This document shows positions 1 through 6,169 of a stretch of 7,554 nucleotides of DNA, piece by piece. The notes below the pieces were generated by a model, which worked only from the letters and a program-made list of their open reading frames with translations, was not told the origin of the DNA and did no database searches. The translations under genes and the position numbers were made by a program. The DNA is from CAZYWA01 sp964650975 [NCBI: uncultured bacterium]. Its GTDB lineage: Bacteria; JADJOY01. The stretch is taken from NCBI GenBank assembly GCA_964650975.1, contig CAZYWA010000407.1, forward strand, positions 1 to 7,554, written 5' to 3'. How positions within the stretch are numbered: the first letter of the stretch is position 1; every line of letters begins with the position of its first letter.

Positions 1-535
1 CCGGATTCTTGTCCTCGATCGCCGGCAGATCGCCGCGCTCCAACTGGCACGGGCTAATCGTGAGAACCCGGCCGACAACGAGGTGTCGGAAGAAGCGGTG
101 TAGCAGCGTCCAGATGTTTCGGATCGAACGAGCCGCCAGCCCCTTCGCGCGCAGGTCGTCGATGAAGGCCCGGACATCCCGGGGCTCGATCTCACGGACG
201 GCCCGGTGGCCTAGCGCGGGCAGGATGTGGTTCCGCGCGCGCGACCGGTCGTTCCGAATCGTCTTCACCTTCCGCTGTCGCTCATCGAGCCACGCCGGCA
301 TCAACTCCGCGACCGTCGGCCCGCTCGGCGGCGACCCTGACGCGGTGCTCGGCGAGGACACCTTCTCGAGCTCGGTCGGCGGCGCCACCAACTCGCGTTC
401 GAAGTCGGCGGCGTAGCGCCTCGCCGCTCGCAGGTCCCCGGTTCCAGTCGAGCGCTTCACCTGCGCGCCCGTCGCCGGATGGAAGAGCTTCACGTAGTAG
501 TGCCGCCGACCCGCGGGCTTATGAATGGATGCCAC
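1..535 (-). CDS. Tyrosine recombinase (phage-type integrase), N-terminal part, cut by the window edge
   Basis: Site-specific recombinase of the tyrosine/phage integrase family, expected to integrate or excise the element it lies on. The 178 visible codons hold an arm-binding-like start (residues 1-50, with HYYVKLFHP and a KRSTGTGD turn typical of integrases). A Pro/Ser linker (about 52-73) follows. Next is a SAM-like core-binding domain (about 74-160: TVAELMPAWLDE, RARNHILPALGHRAVREIEPRDVRAFI, LAARSIRNIWTLLHRFF). The visible end reads LERGDLPAIEDKNP, the usual bridge into the catalytic domain. The catalytic R-H-R-Y residues lie beyond position 1, so activity cannot be judged. GTG at 535-533 is chosen because GGGAGGTGA precedes it by a few bases and the first residues fit the family. 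The start overlaps the end of the excisionase-like gene by 17 bases, so the two are probably translated together. Confidence 0.9.
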   Translation of the reverse strand, partial: MASIHKPAGRRHYYVKLFHPATGAQVKRSTGTGDLRAARRYAADFERELVAPPTELEKVSSPSTASGSPPSGPTVAELMPAWLDERQRKVKTIRNDRSRARNHILPALGHRAVREIEPRDVRAFIDDLRAKGLAARSIRNIWTLLHRFFRHLVVGRVLTISPCQLERGDLPAIEDKNP

Positions 536-887
536 TCGTCACCTCCCGAATCTCTCGCGCCGCTCGTCGGGCGCGTTCGCTCACTTCGTCTAGGTCGTCA
601 CCCTCGCGCTCGAGCTTGGCGAGGAAGGCGAGGATGTCGCTGCCCCTGTAGCGCCGGATCCGGCCCTCGCCGTAGCTCGCGAGCCCGAGCCCGCGCCACC
701 GGTCGAGCGTGTCGGGGTGGATCCGCGCCCACTCGGCGGCCTCCTCGCGGGTCATGAGCGGCTCGGGCCGACCGTCGGCGGCGTCGGGTCGGGGGTTCAC
801 GGCGCGCAACAGCACCGCGAACGCCGCCGCGATCTCGTCCTGGCTCGGCCCGGCGTTCGCCGACACGGGCGCGCGTCGGCGCGTCAC
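519..887 (-). CDS. Excisionase-like helix-turn-helix protein
   Basis: Small DNA-binding protein of 122 codons that probably acts as the directionality factor or regulator for the adjoining integrase. Residues 45-90 form a MerR/excisionase-type HTH: LMTREEAAEWARIHPDTL is the helix-turn-helix, followed by DRWRGLGLASYGEGRIRRYR as the wing and SDILAFLAKLE as the closing helix. Residues 91-122 are a charged helical tail. GTG at 887-885 is preferred. It follows GAGGT at a suitable distance and forms a GTGA overlap with the stop of the upstream reading frame. An ATG at 995 in the same frame would add 36 residues (rich in R, P, C and W) that do not look like protein. The stop (TAA, 521-519) lies inside the integrase gene. 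The assignment rests on the HTH pattern plus position; a plain regulator is the alternative. Confidence 0.75.
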   Translation of the reverse strand: MTRRRAPVSANAGPSQDEIAAAFAVLLRAVNPRPDAADGRPEPLMTREEAAEWARIHPDTLDRWRGLGLASYGEGRIRRYRGSDILAFLAKLEREGDDLDEVSERARRAAREIREVTSGIHS

Positions 888-1687
888 GGGGTACCTCGCG
901 GCGAGGGGCCAGGAGACTCGTAGCGAGGCACAGAAGCCCGCACAGCGGCCCACGTGCGGCTGGCGTGCCGATCCGTCGACCGGGCGGGTGTGCATCGTTC
1001 GCCGCCGCTTCCAAGGCGTAGCCGCAGAGGGCGGCCCACGCGAGCGACGACGATTACCGTGACCGGCGCGACACCGTCATGTGGGGCGAACGAGGTCGCC
1101 GAAAGGCCCCCGTTTTGCGCACACGGCCTTCCGGCGGCGCTCGGTGCGCGAGACGTCAGACCCGGGGGGTATCGGCGCGCCGCCCTGAACGGGGCGGAAG
1201 GAGGCTCTGGTGGGCCGTCGCCACCATCCGAGGGTGGCGCAGTGGCACGAGCCGCCGTCGTGACGCGTCGAGAACCCGTCGCCCGCCGTAGGGTCAGCCG
1301 GCCGGATCGGGATCTCGTCCGAGGCCGGTGCCCGCTTCGACGCGGCTGGAGCGCTGCGTTGGCGCGGCGACGCCGGAGCGCGGACTCCTTTTGGTATCGA
1401 TACCGCATCGTTGCACCCACAAATGCGGCATTCACGACGCCGTGCATGTCCGCAGTGGGGTGGCGGTCCATTGCGGCCCGCACACGTCTCTGAATTTCGG
1501 GGAGGATTGCAGCCCGGGTCGCCCGAATGTCAGTACGGGTCGTGGAAATGGATCTGCCATCCGGGTAGGTGAGGGACGTGGATAGCAGGCGATCGACGAG
1601 TCGGACTACGTCGACCTCGTCGATCTCGACCGACGCGTCTCGTTCGTTCTCTCGAATACCCAGATTGCGTGAGTCGATGCTCGGCAT
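884..1687 (-). CDS. Unknown protein, possibly frameshifted in its second half
   Basis: Not recognised. ATG at 1687 is preceded by a G-rich Shine-Dalgarno (GGGGGGTG). The first ~117 residues have the composition of a real soluble protein (EIDEVDVVRLVDRLLSTSL, IRATRAAILPEIQRRVRAAM, VVNAAFVGATMRYRYQ). After about residue 117 (near 1340) the frame becomes Arg/Pro/Ser-rich, and GC is as high at the second codon position as at the third, which argues against coding. The frame shifted by two bases reads better over about 1300-1080 (SDEIPIRPADPTAGDGF) and stops at 1079-1077. Either the gene is frameshifted, or it ends near 1300 and the remainder is noncoding. The open frame does end at 886-884 with a TGA that overlaps the excisionase GTG (GTGA), a typical operon junction, so the full frame is given with low confidence. 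Two strong inverted repeats lie in the doubtful half. Confidence 0.4.
   Translation of the reverse strand: MPSIDSRNLGIRENERDASVEIDEVDVVRLVDRLLSTSLTYPDGRSISTTRTDIRATRAAILPEIQRRVRAAMDRHPTADMHGVVNAAFVGATMRYRYQKESALRRRRANAALQPRRSGHRPRTRSRSGRLTLRRATGSRRVTTAARATAPPSDGGDGPPEPPSAPFRAARRYPPGLTSRAPSAAGRPCAQNGGLSATSFAPHDGVAPVTVIVVARVGRPLRLRLGSGGERCTPARSTDRHASRTWAAVRASVPRYESPGPSPRGTP
1180..1239. other. Pair of GC-rich hairpins inside the doubtful half of the 884-1687 frame
   Basis: Two perfect stems stand 21 bases apart. CCGCCC/GGGCGG (1180-1185 and 1192-1197) has a 6-base loop, and CGCCACC/GGTGGCG (1219-1225 and 1233-1239) has a 7-base loop. Neither is followed by a T-run on either strand, so neither is a classical terminator. 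In DNA this rich in GC such stems may be chance, but their clustering where the coding signal fades fits a structured intergenic RNA. Confidence 0.3.
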
Positions 1688-1735
1688 ACCCACCCCCCGT
1701 TTGACAAAGGCCGACGCCTCTACGCGCCCTCTTGC

Positions 1736-1745
1736 ATAATACACA
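1736..1745 (-). promoter_or_regulatory. Promoter-like element TGTGTATTAT upstream of the 884-1687 gene
   Basis: On the minus strand the word TGTGTATTAT contains a good -10-like hexamer, TATTAT, about 50 bases before the ATG at 1687. No convincing -35 hexamer lies 16-18 bases upstream. The word recurs with zero or one change upstream of other genes in the window. Confidence 0.35.
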
Positions 1746-1846
1746 GGGCGAGAATGTTCGCGCCCCGAGGTCCGACAGGTGCCACACGTGGGCACGGTGA
1801 CGCGACTACTCCGTGAAACGTAAATCGACTGACAAATCAGACGCTT

Positions 1847-1870
1847 AGAATCATCGCGATTCTCTTTTTT
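1847..1870 (+). terminator. Rho-independent-terminator-like hairpin with T6
   Basis: AGAATC (1847-1852), loop ATCGC and GATTCT (1858-1863) form a perfect 6-bp stem, followed after one C by six T residues (1865-1870). The layout is that of an intrinsic terminator on the plus strand, although the stem is short and weak. No plus-strand gene ends just upstream. It could therefore end an unannotated small RNA, block read-through toward the plus-strand genes, or be part of a leader control element. Confidence 0.45.
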
Positions 1871-1888
1871 CAAGGGTTCTCGGGATGC

Positions 1889-1898
1889 TGTGTAGGAT
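1889..1898 (+). promoter_or_regulatory. Promoter-like element TGTGTAGGAT upstream of the plus-strand genes
   Basis: This word is one base away from TGTGTAGTAT, which is found twice on the minus strand upstream of other genes. Its TAGGAT could act as a -10 about 70 bases before the first Shine-Dalgarno-preceded ATGs (1968, 1987). A weak TTCAAG-like -35 lies 18 bases upstream, partly in the T-run of the preceding hairpin. Confidence 0.3.
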
Positions 1899-1967
1899 AC
1901 ACCTGGGCGCTTCCTGCTCCGCCTACGCCGCGGATAGCGAAATTCCGAAAACCCGGAGAATGACAAA

Positions 1968-2327
1968 ATGGAATCAAGGAACGGTCATGAAATGGCGGCC
2001 CAGTCCTTCAGAAGGGCTCGTGCGGCGCAGTCTGCGCGATCGCGAGAATTGCCGGCACCGTCATCGAAGGGACCAAGCCAAAGGTCCATAGGCCCCTCCC
2101 GATATGACCCCATCCGATACGCGTATCGAGCACAGCCGCGCGGCTGGCGCGAGAGCCTGGTACTACCACTGGAAGCACCACCCGAAAATCTCGGCCCCCT
2201 CCTCCCCTCCAGCCGACGCGGCGACCCTTCGTCACCCCTCCAGGAAAGCCGCCTCCGCCCTCGGGATCATGACCGTCTCGGCCCTCGGGGCGGGGAGACC
2301 TCCTGGGTCCTCATTCCGGAGGGCGCG
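1968..2327 (+). other. Leader or possible N-terminal extension of the 467-codon gene
   Basis: These 360 bases stay open in the frame of the downstream gene, with ATGs at 1968 (GGAGA 8 bases upstream) and 1992. The encoded 120 residues are rich in Pro, Ser and Arg, with no domain-like stretch. From about 2170 to 2260 the DNA is pyrimidine-rich. A second frame (2104-2343, 79 codons, overlapping the 2328 start by 16 bases) also has acceptable codon use but no Shine-Dalgarno. I treat the region as a leader. If the 1968 start is used, the protein would have 587 residues. Confidence 0.4.
1987..2091 (+). CDS. Possible 34-codon leader peptide
   Basis: A short frame opens at ATG 1987 with a well-placed Shine-Dalgarno (AAGGA, 6 bases upstream) and ends at 2091. 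The product begins MKWRPSPSEGLVRR and is very rich in Arg and His. It sits in the leader of the 467-codon gene and overlaps, in another frame, the upstream extension of that gene. It could be a leader peptide or a chance frame. The good ribosome site is the only positive evidence. Confidence 0.2.
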   Translation: MKWRPSPSEGLVRRSLRDRENCRHRHRRDQAKGP

Positions 2328-3731
2328 ATGGAGGGGTGGCTGAGCATTCACCAGGTGAAGGCTCGATGTCAGTCGAAGGTCGATCCGTCTCCCTTCATCA
2401 GAAAGGCCGACGCGGAGAAACGGCTGGGGAGGAGGACCTACTTCACGTCCGAGACCGCGGATCGCCCCGAAGGAGTGGTGCTCCGTTTCCGACGGAATGG
2501 TCCGTGGGGGTTACCTCCACTCAGCACACCGAAGGTGATGCGCCTGGCGGCAAGACTCGACGGCTTCCCGAGGCGGACCGACGCGTGGTCTGCGGCAGGC
2601 TGGTCGGGGGCTCATCTCCGCCTCCCACGCCCCGGGCGGGAGATTCTCACGAGCCACCTGGCCTTCAAGGCCAATGAGGTCGACGCCTCACGGCGAGGTT
2701 GCATCTCACCCTGGAGCATCCCACCGTTCGACACGCTCCTGGCGGATGTGCCGTTGTACGAGGCACGGCTCCTCAACCACGTCGGTGTCGCGCTGCGGTT
2801 GGTGGAGGAGTTCGACGCGAGGAGCGCTGCCGACTTCCGCAGGCTCGTTCGGACGAGCGAGCGTGCTCGGAAACTCTTCTGTCTCGAGCTTTTCCACGAC
2901 ATTCCCACGTCCGACGGCCCCGCCCTGATCGAGCACTACCTCCGGGCGTGGGAGGACGTCTTTCCCTTCTCGGTAGCGGTGAAACGAGAGGCGGACGGAC
3001 GGTGCATCGGGGTGTCGGCCAAGCTCGGCCCCGACGCGTTGGTGAAGTTCTACTGGGACGAGGAGCGTGGGGCCGTTCGTTTCGAGGTCGTCATCTCCCA
3101 GCCGAGTGGAGGCAAGCCTCATCCTCTGCTCCGGTGGATCATTGAGCACGGGATATCTGGCGGTACCGAGGCGGTGGCCAACGCGATTTGCAGCGTCGCT
3201 GGCTGGTACTGGGGCGCTCTGGCGAACGTGGAGGCGCGGACGCTGGACACCGCGCCGATTCGACAGCCGGAGGTGCGGCGGATTCTACGCCGAGCACTTG
3301 CGGGCAAGGGAAAGCGGGGCCGCCAGCGCAGGACCCTCATCCGCGCGTTTCGTTTCCTGGCCCAGATGCGCACCGGGAACCTGGTGGAGAGCCATGGCCT
3401 GAGGAAGGCCGATCAGACGATCCTCGACTCCCTCGCCTCGCTCGGGGCGGCCGAGAAAATTCGTGCCGGTGCTCGGAAGAGCCGGACCTTCTATCGCCTG
3501 GCCGATCCAATTCGGTGGTGGGCCTTTCGTCGAGATGTCTGGACACCGCTACGGCTTGTGGCAGCGGAGCTCGGCGTGCCCGCGAGTGAAATCGAGGCGG
3601 CTCGGCGGGTCCGGCGCAAGGGCATCCGTTGGGAGCTCAGTCCACGTCCCAAGCGAAAGGCGCGCCGAGCCCGACCGCCACGTGAGACAACCCAGGCCTC
3701 GCTCGGCGTCGTCGGTGAGGTGGCCGCGTGA
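2328..3731 (+). CDS. Unknown DNA-binding-like protein with C-terminal winged helix and basic tail
   Basis: 467 codons, not recognised. ATG at 2328 is chosen for its strong Shine-Dalgarno (GGAGG, 5 bases upstream); the frame is open back to 1968. Residues 1-130 are basic and Trp-containing. Residues 135-300 alternate helices and strands (FDTLLADVPLYEARLLNHVGV, ALIEHYLRAWEDVFPF, DALVKFYWDEERGAVRFEVVIS). The last stretch, a K-F-Y followed by R-F-E-V, faintly recalls replication-initiator-like families with a KxYxK...LRxE pattern, but the catalytic motifs that would prove this are not visible. Residues 336-393 look like a winged helix (IRAFRFLAQMRTGNLVESHG, ADQTILDSLASLGAAEKI, then SRTFYRLADP as wing). 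Residues 430-455 are Arg/Lys-rich. It is followed after 85 bases by the 271-codon gene and is probably cotranscribed with it. A replication, regulatory or element-maintenance role is possible. Confidence 0.7.
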   Translation: MEGWLSIHQVKARCQSKVDPSPFIRKADAEKRLGRRTYFTSETADRPEGVVLRFRRNGPWGLPPLSTPKVMRLAARLDGFPRRTDAWSAAGWSGAHLRLPRPGREILTSHLAFKANEVDASRRGCISPWSIPPFDTLLADVPLYEARLLNHVGVALRLVEEFDARSAADFRRLVRTSERARKLFCLELFHDIPTSDGPALIEHYLRAWEDVFPFSVAVKREADGRCIGVSAKLGPDALVKFYWDEERGAVRFEVVISQPSGGKPHPLLRWIIEHGISGGTEAVANAICSVAGWYWGALANVEARTLDTAPIRQPEVRRILRRALAGKGKRGRQRRTLIRAFRFLAQMRTGNLVESHGLRKADQTILDSLASLGAAEKIRAGARKSRTFYRLADPIRWWAFRRDVWTPLRLVAAELGVPASEIEAARRVRRKGIRWELSPRPKRKARRARPPRETTQASLGVVGEVAA

Positions 3732-3816
3732 TCGCGCGTTCCCTTCGCCGCCACGATGCTGGCCGACCTCCGATGCTGAGGACGGCCTCGGGTCCACGAG
3801 TCCCAGGGGGTACGAG

Positions 3817-4632
3817 ATGAAAACCAAATCGGCCGTGAAGCCTCCACGGCCCTCACGGTCTCGACCGACCCGCCGGCGAACGACCCGGGAGGCGCGATCG
3901 CGCCCGGGAATCCTTGGCGATCCGGACAAGGCTGAACGGCGCATAGAAGCGCTGAAACAAGACGTCGCCGAGTGGGAGGAGGCGTCACGGCACCGGCGCG
4001 GGAGGCGGCCCGTCGCGTCGCCGTTCGCTCTCGATCTCCATCCTGGCGGCCACCGGACCAAGGTGACGCGACATTACGCAACACAAGGGCACCTCTGGCT
4101 CCTCGACCTCATTCGCGCCGGGTACATAGACCGCGAGAAGCTCGGCTCGCTGATCCAGGAGGGCGCTGGGCTCGGGGAACTCCCGCCGGGCAAGGTGACG
4201 CTGCTGGCGGAGCTCGGGCGCCTCGGGCATGCAAAGGGAACGGCCGCGGTGGCGCTCGCGGTGACCGTAATCTGCAACGATTCCCTCTCACCGCGCGACG
4301 CTATTGCACTGGCGAGAAAGCTTCGCCTTGGCCGAACTCCGACCCCCGATTACGCGAGGCTCGCTCACCGCATCCGCTCGGTGATCGCCGATTTTGACGC
4401 GCGTGTCTCTGGAGGATGCGCTCCGGGGATTGCACTCACCCTGGCTAGGCTTACGGCTCATCGTGCGGAACCTCATGAACTCCCCGCGGTGTTTCAGGAA
4501 TTCGTCACGGGGTTCCGGCGGCGACATTCGGCCACCACGGGGGCGCGCGACCGACTGATCCTCAGCCTCCAACGCATTCTCGACGAATTGGAGAACGCGT
4601 CCCGGAGCGACGAGATGCCGAACCCGTCGTGA
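3817..4632 (+). CDS. Unknown mostly helical protein with basic N-terminus
   Basis: 271 codons, not recognised. ATG at 3817 has AGGGGG 6 bases upstream. The frame is open back to 3463, but that part overlaps the preceding gene. Residues 1-30 are strongly basic (SRSRPTRRRTTREARSR), suggesting nucleic-acid contact. Residues 36-58 form a charged, coiled-coil-like helix (KAERRIEALKQDVAEWEEA). Residues 85-260 are predominantly helical, with hydrophobic segments (LWLLDLIRAGYI, AAVALAVTVICN, IALTLARLTAH, RLILSLQRILDELEN) too short or too broken for confident membrane spans. No catalytic motif, cysteine pair or signal peptide is visible. It lies 85 bases after the 467-codon gene on the same strand, so an accessory partner of that protein is the simplest reading. 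Confidence 0.65.
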   Translation: MKTKSAVKPPRPSRSRPTRRRTTREARSRPGILGDPDKAERRIEALKQDVAEWEEASRHRRGRRPVASPFALDLHPGGHRTKVTRHYATQGHLWLLDLIRAGYIDREKLGSLIQEGAGLGELPPGKVTLLAELGRLGHAKGTAAVALAVTVICNDSLSPRDAIALARKLRLGRTPTPDYARLAHRIRSVIADFDARVSGGCAPGIALTLARLTAHRAEPHELPAVFQEFVTGFRRRHSATTGARDRLILSLQRILDELENASRSDEMPNPS

Positions 4633-4696
4633 GCACCCGCGCGGGAATATCGGACGATTCTTCCGAATTGAGAGCCCTGGCTCCATCGACGGCGAA

Positions 4697-4718
4697 CGGC
4701 CCTAAACGCTTAGGGTCG
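4697..4718 (+). terminator. Hairpin between convergent genes
   Basis: CGGCCCTAA, loop ACGC and TTAGGGTCG form a 9-bp stem with one G-U pair on the plus-strand RNA (the minus-strand RNA would have a C-A mismatch). It lies 65 bases after the stop of the 271-codon gene and before the end of the converging 320-codon gene. There is no clean T-run, so it may serve as a 3'-end stabiliser rather than an intrinsic terminator. Confidence 0.35.
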
Positions 4719-4806
4719 CAATTGGACCCTTCTCGTTCCGAATCTTGCCACACGCGGCCACGAGCGCCCGGAATCGCCGCGGCGGTCTGGCACGACGGCA
4801 CCATCG

Positions 4807-5769
4807 TCACCTCGGCCATGGCCGTGCCTGCCTCGACGGCAAGACCGCCACGGCTGGGGGCTCCACCTTGCGCTGTTCGTCGACGACATCCAGGGGTCCA
4901 GGTTGCGCGCCGGGCCTGGGGCGCCGCCGGCGGAATTTGGCCCCCAGGACGCAGCGATCCCTCGGGTTCATGACGCGGTAGGCGGGCGTCCCGGTGCCGG
5001 CCTTCTGGGCCATGTCTTCCCGAATCCTGACCAATGACTCGCCCGGTGGGAGCCGAGCGATCAGCTCGTCCACGAGCACTTCGCCAAGTGGCGTGAGCTC
5101 GCGACCGGCAACGAGGCGTCCCCGCCGGAGTCTCTTGAGTTCCCACTGGGGAACAGCGGTGCCGGTCCGCATGGCGACGAGGGCGCGCTCCTCGGCGCCC
5201 CATCGTGCCGCCACAATCGCATAGAGCGCGAACAGACCAGGATCGTCAGCGATGGCGGCCTGCCACGCTGCGTGGATGGCGAGCGCGCGAGCACAGCACG
5301 TCCTCCTGCTGAAGGCTCTGCGCATGCTTTGTGTCATGAGTCCGGTGCTGCGCAAGTAGGCCGGAATGTCCGGCCATACCTCCCGCGGATCAGCCCTTGC
5401 ATCCCAGGCCTTGGCGGCCGCCCTCTCCGCCACGCGCGCCGCGTCGACATCGCCACCGCTGTCCATCCCGATGGCCGTACGCGCGCTCATCACGAGGGTT
5501 TCGACTCGTCGGCGACCCGCGTCGGAGAGGGCGTACCACCTCTCGACGTACATCTCCGGAAGGGTCGAACCTTCGATCCTCATCACGCTCTTGTCCTGCA
5601 GGAGTCTCGGGAGGACGACTCCTAGCGTCGACTTTGGAATCTTGTAGACGAGGCCGAGAGTCCTACGGCTCTCGGGGTGGATCGCTAGCGCGATGAGCAC
5701 CCGTTCCGCAGCATCGATTCGGATGCGCGTGAGGCTCGCAGCGTCGACCATCGACAGCGGCGCGTTCAT
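4807..5769 (-). CDS. Winged-helix protein of unknown role
   Basis: 320 codons from ATG 5769, probably a transcription regulator. Residues 20-92 form a PadR/MarR-like winged helix: DAAERVLIALAIHPESRRTL is helix 1-2, LVYKIPKSTLGVVLPRLLQD is the recognition part, RIEGSTLPEMYVERWYALSDAG is the wing, then RRRVETL. Residues 195-240 look like a second winged-helix-like unit (WELKRLRRGRLVAGRELTPLGEVLVDEL). The region between is helical and Ala-rich with two adjacent cysteines (158-159). The C-terminus (278-320) is Arg/Pro-rich and disordered-looking. There is no Shine-Dalgarno before 5769. A GTG at 5787 in frame would add six residues and overlap the upstream 62-codon gene by 8 bases. A promoter-like word ends about 8 bases before the ATG, so a leaderless transcript is possible. 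Confidence 0.7.
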   Translation of the reverse strand: MNAPLSMVDAASLTRIRIDAAERVLIALAIHPESRRTLGLVYKIPKSTLGVVLPRLLQDKSVMRIEGSTLPEMYVERWYALSDAGRRRVETLVMSARTAIGMDSGGDVDAARVAERAAAKAWDARADPREVWPDIPAYLRSTGLMTQSMRRAFSRRTCCARALAIHAAWQAAIADDPGLFALYAIVAARWGAEERALVAMRTGTAVPQWELKRLRRGRLVAGRELTPLGEVLVDELIARLPPGESLVRIREDMAQKAGTGTPAYRVMNPRDRCVLGAKFRRRRPRPGAQPGPLDVVDEQRKVEPPAVAVLPSRQARPWPR

Positions 5770-5776
5770 GGTGGTG

Positions 5777-5786
5777 ATACTACACA
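5777..5786 (-). promoter_or_regulatory. Promoter-like element TGTGTAGTAT just before the 320-codon gene
   Basis: On the minus strand this word is identical to the one upstream of the zinc-ribbon gene (7351-7360). Its TAGTAT, read as a -10, would start transcription within a few bases of the ATG at 5769, which lacks a Shine-Dalgarno. It overlaps the stop of the 62-codon gene. No good -35 is seen. Confidence 0.3.
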
Positions 5787-5968
5787 CGACCAGGGAACGA
5801 CTCGCTCACGCGTGCCGCGGCGATGAGAACCTGTGCAACACGATGCTGCCCCAATTCCACCCGCACCTCCGAGTCGGTAGGCGAAGCGTCGTACGGCACC
5901 CAGAGGTCAGACGCGGCCGCGCCTTTCCGACGCTGTGCATGAACCGCCGCCTCCGACAGGGCTGACAT
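5780..5968 (-). CDS. Small unknown protein upstream of the winged-helix gene
   Basis: 62 codons, not recognised (MSALSEAAVHAQRRKGAAA, DLWVPYDASPTDSEVRVEL, RVAQVLIAAARV). Third codon positions are mostly G or C and the amino-acid mix is natural, which supports real coding. No Shine-Dalgarno precedes the ATG at 5968. The frame is open to a TTG at 6025, which is less likely. The end overlaps the GTG alternative start of the winged-helix gene by 8 bases, suggesting a two-gene operon. The small acidic/basic product could be a partner of the regulator. No toxin or antitoxin motif is visible. Confidence 0.45.
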   Translation of the reverse strand: MSALSEAAVHAQRRKGAAASDLWVPYDASPTDSEVRVELGQHRVAQVLIAAARVSESFPGRV

Positions 5969-5995
5969 GGGACTTGGTCCGAGTGATCGCCAAAA

Positions 5996-6009
5996 GCGGA
6001 ATCTTCCGC
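5996..6009. promoter_or_regulatory. Inverted repeat GCGGAA-TC-TTCCGC upstream of the 62/320-codon pair
   Basis: A perfect 6-bp inverted repeat with a 2-base centre lies 28 bases before the ATG at 5968. The spacing and symmetry would suit an operator for a dimeric winged-helix protein such as the downstream 320-residue product. A palindrome of this size can occur by chance in 7.5 kb, so this is a positional argument only. Confidence 0.3.
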
Positions 6010-6169
6010 AAATTACAGGGAGCAAAATGTCCTCGCGTCGGTTCCGGAGAGACCGAGTCCAAAATGCTCCCGGCAGGCGTCGTGGAGAGCCGCAGGGCGT
6101 GAGCGCTGTCGTGGCGAGGGTGCGGGGCGCACGAAGCCGAGGACCACGGCGGTCGCTTCACACCCGTGA

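Larger units (their letters stand above)
1688..1967. other. Divergent intergenic region, relatively AT-rich
   Basis: This 280-base stretch separates the minus-strand integrase group from the plus-strand unknown genes. About 1795-1967 is clearly less GC-rich than the neighbouring genes, as expected for promoter DNA. It holds the promoter-like words at 1736-1745 (minus) and 1889-1898 (plus), a 5-bp hairpin GTGCC/GGCAC at 1779-1795, and the hairpin with a T-run at 1847-1870. No convincing protein frame is present. Confidence 0.6.

Noticed and set aside
1231-1300. tRNA-like start GGTGGCGCAGTGG
   Set aside because: No T-loop (GGTTCGA-like) or acceptor-stem pairing follows at tRNA spacing; no tRNA was found elsewhere as an attachment site.
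1393-1404. 12-bp perfect palindrome GGTATCGATACC
   Set aside because: One or two palindromes of this length are expected by chance in 7.5 kb, and it lies in coding sequence with no supporting context.
954-1493. Open frame of 179 codons on the plus strand opposite the integrase group
   Set aside because: It is Arg-rich, lacks a Shine-Dalgarno and lies antisense to better-supported minus-strand coding; a shadow of GC-rich DNA.
1701-1706. TTGACA on the plus strand, a consensus -35
   Set aside because: No -10-like hexamer is found 16-18 bases downstream; the nearest, CATAAT at 1735-1740, is 28 bases away.
5563-5580. T-loop-like GGTTCGACC on the minus strand
   Set aside because: It lies inside the coding sequence of the winged-helix gene and has no matching acceptor, D or anticodon arm.
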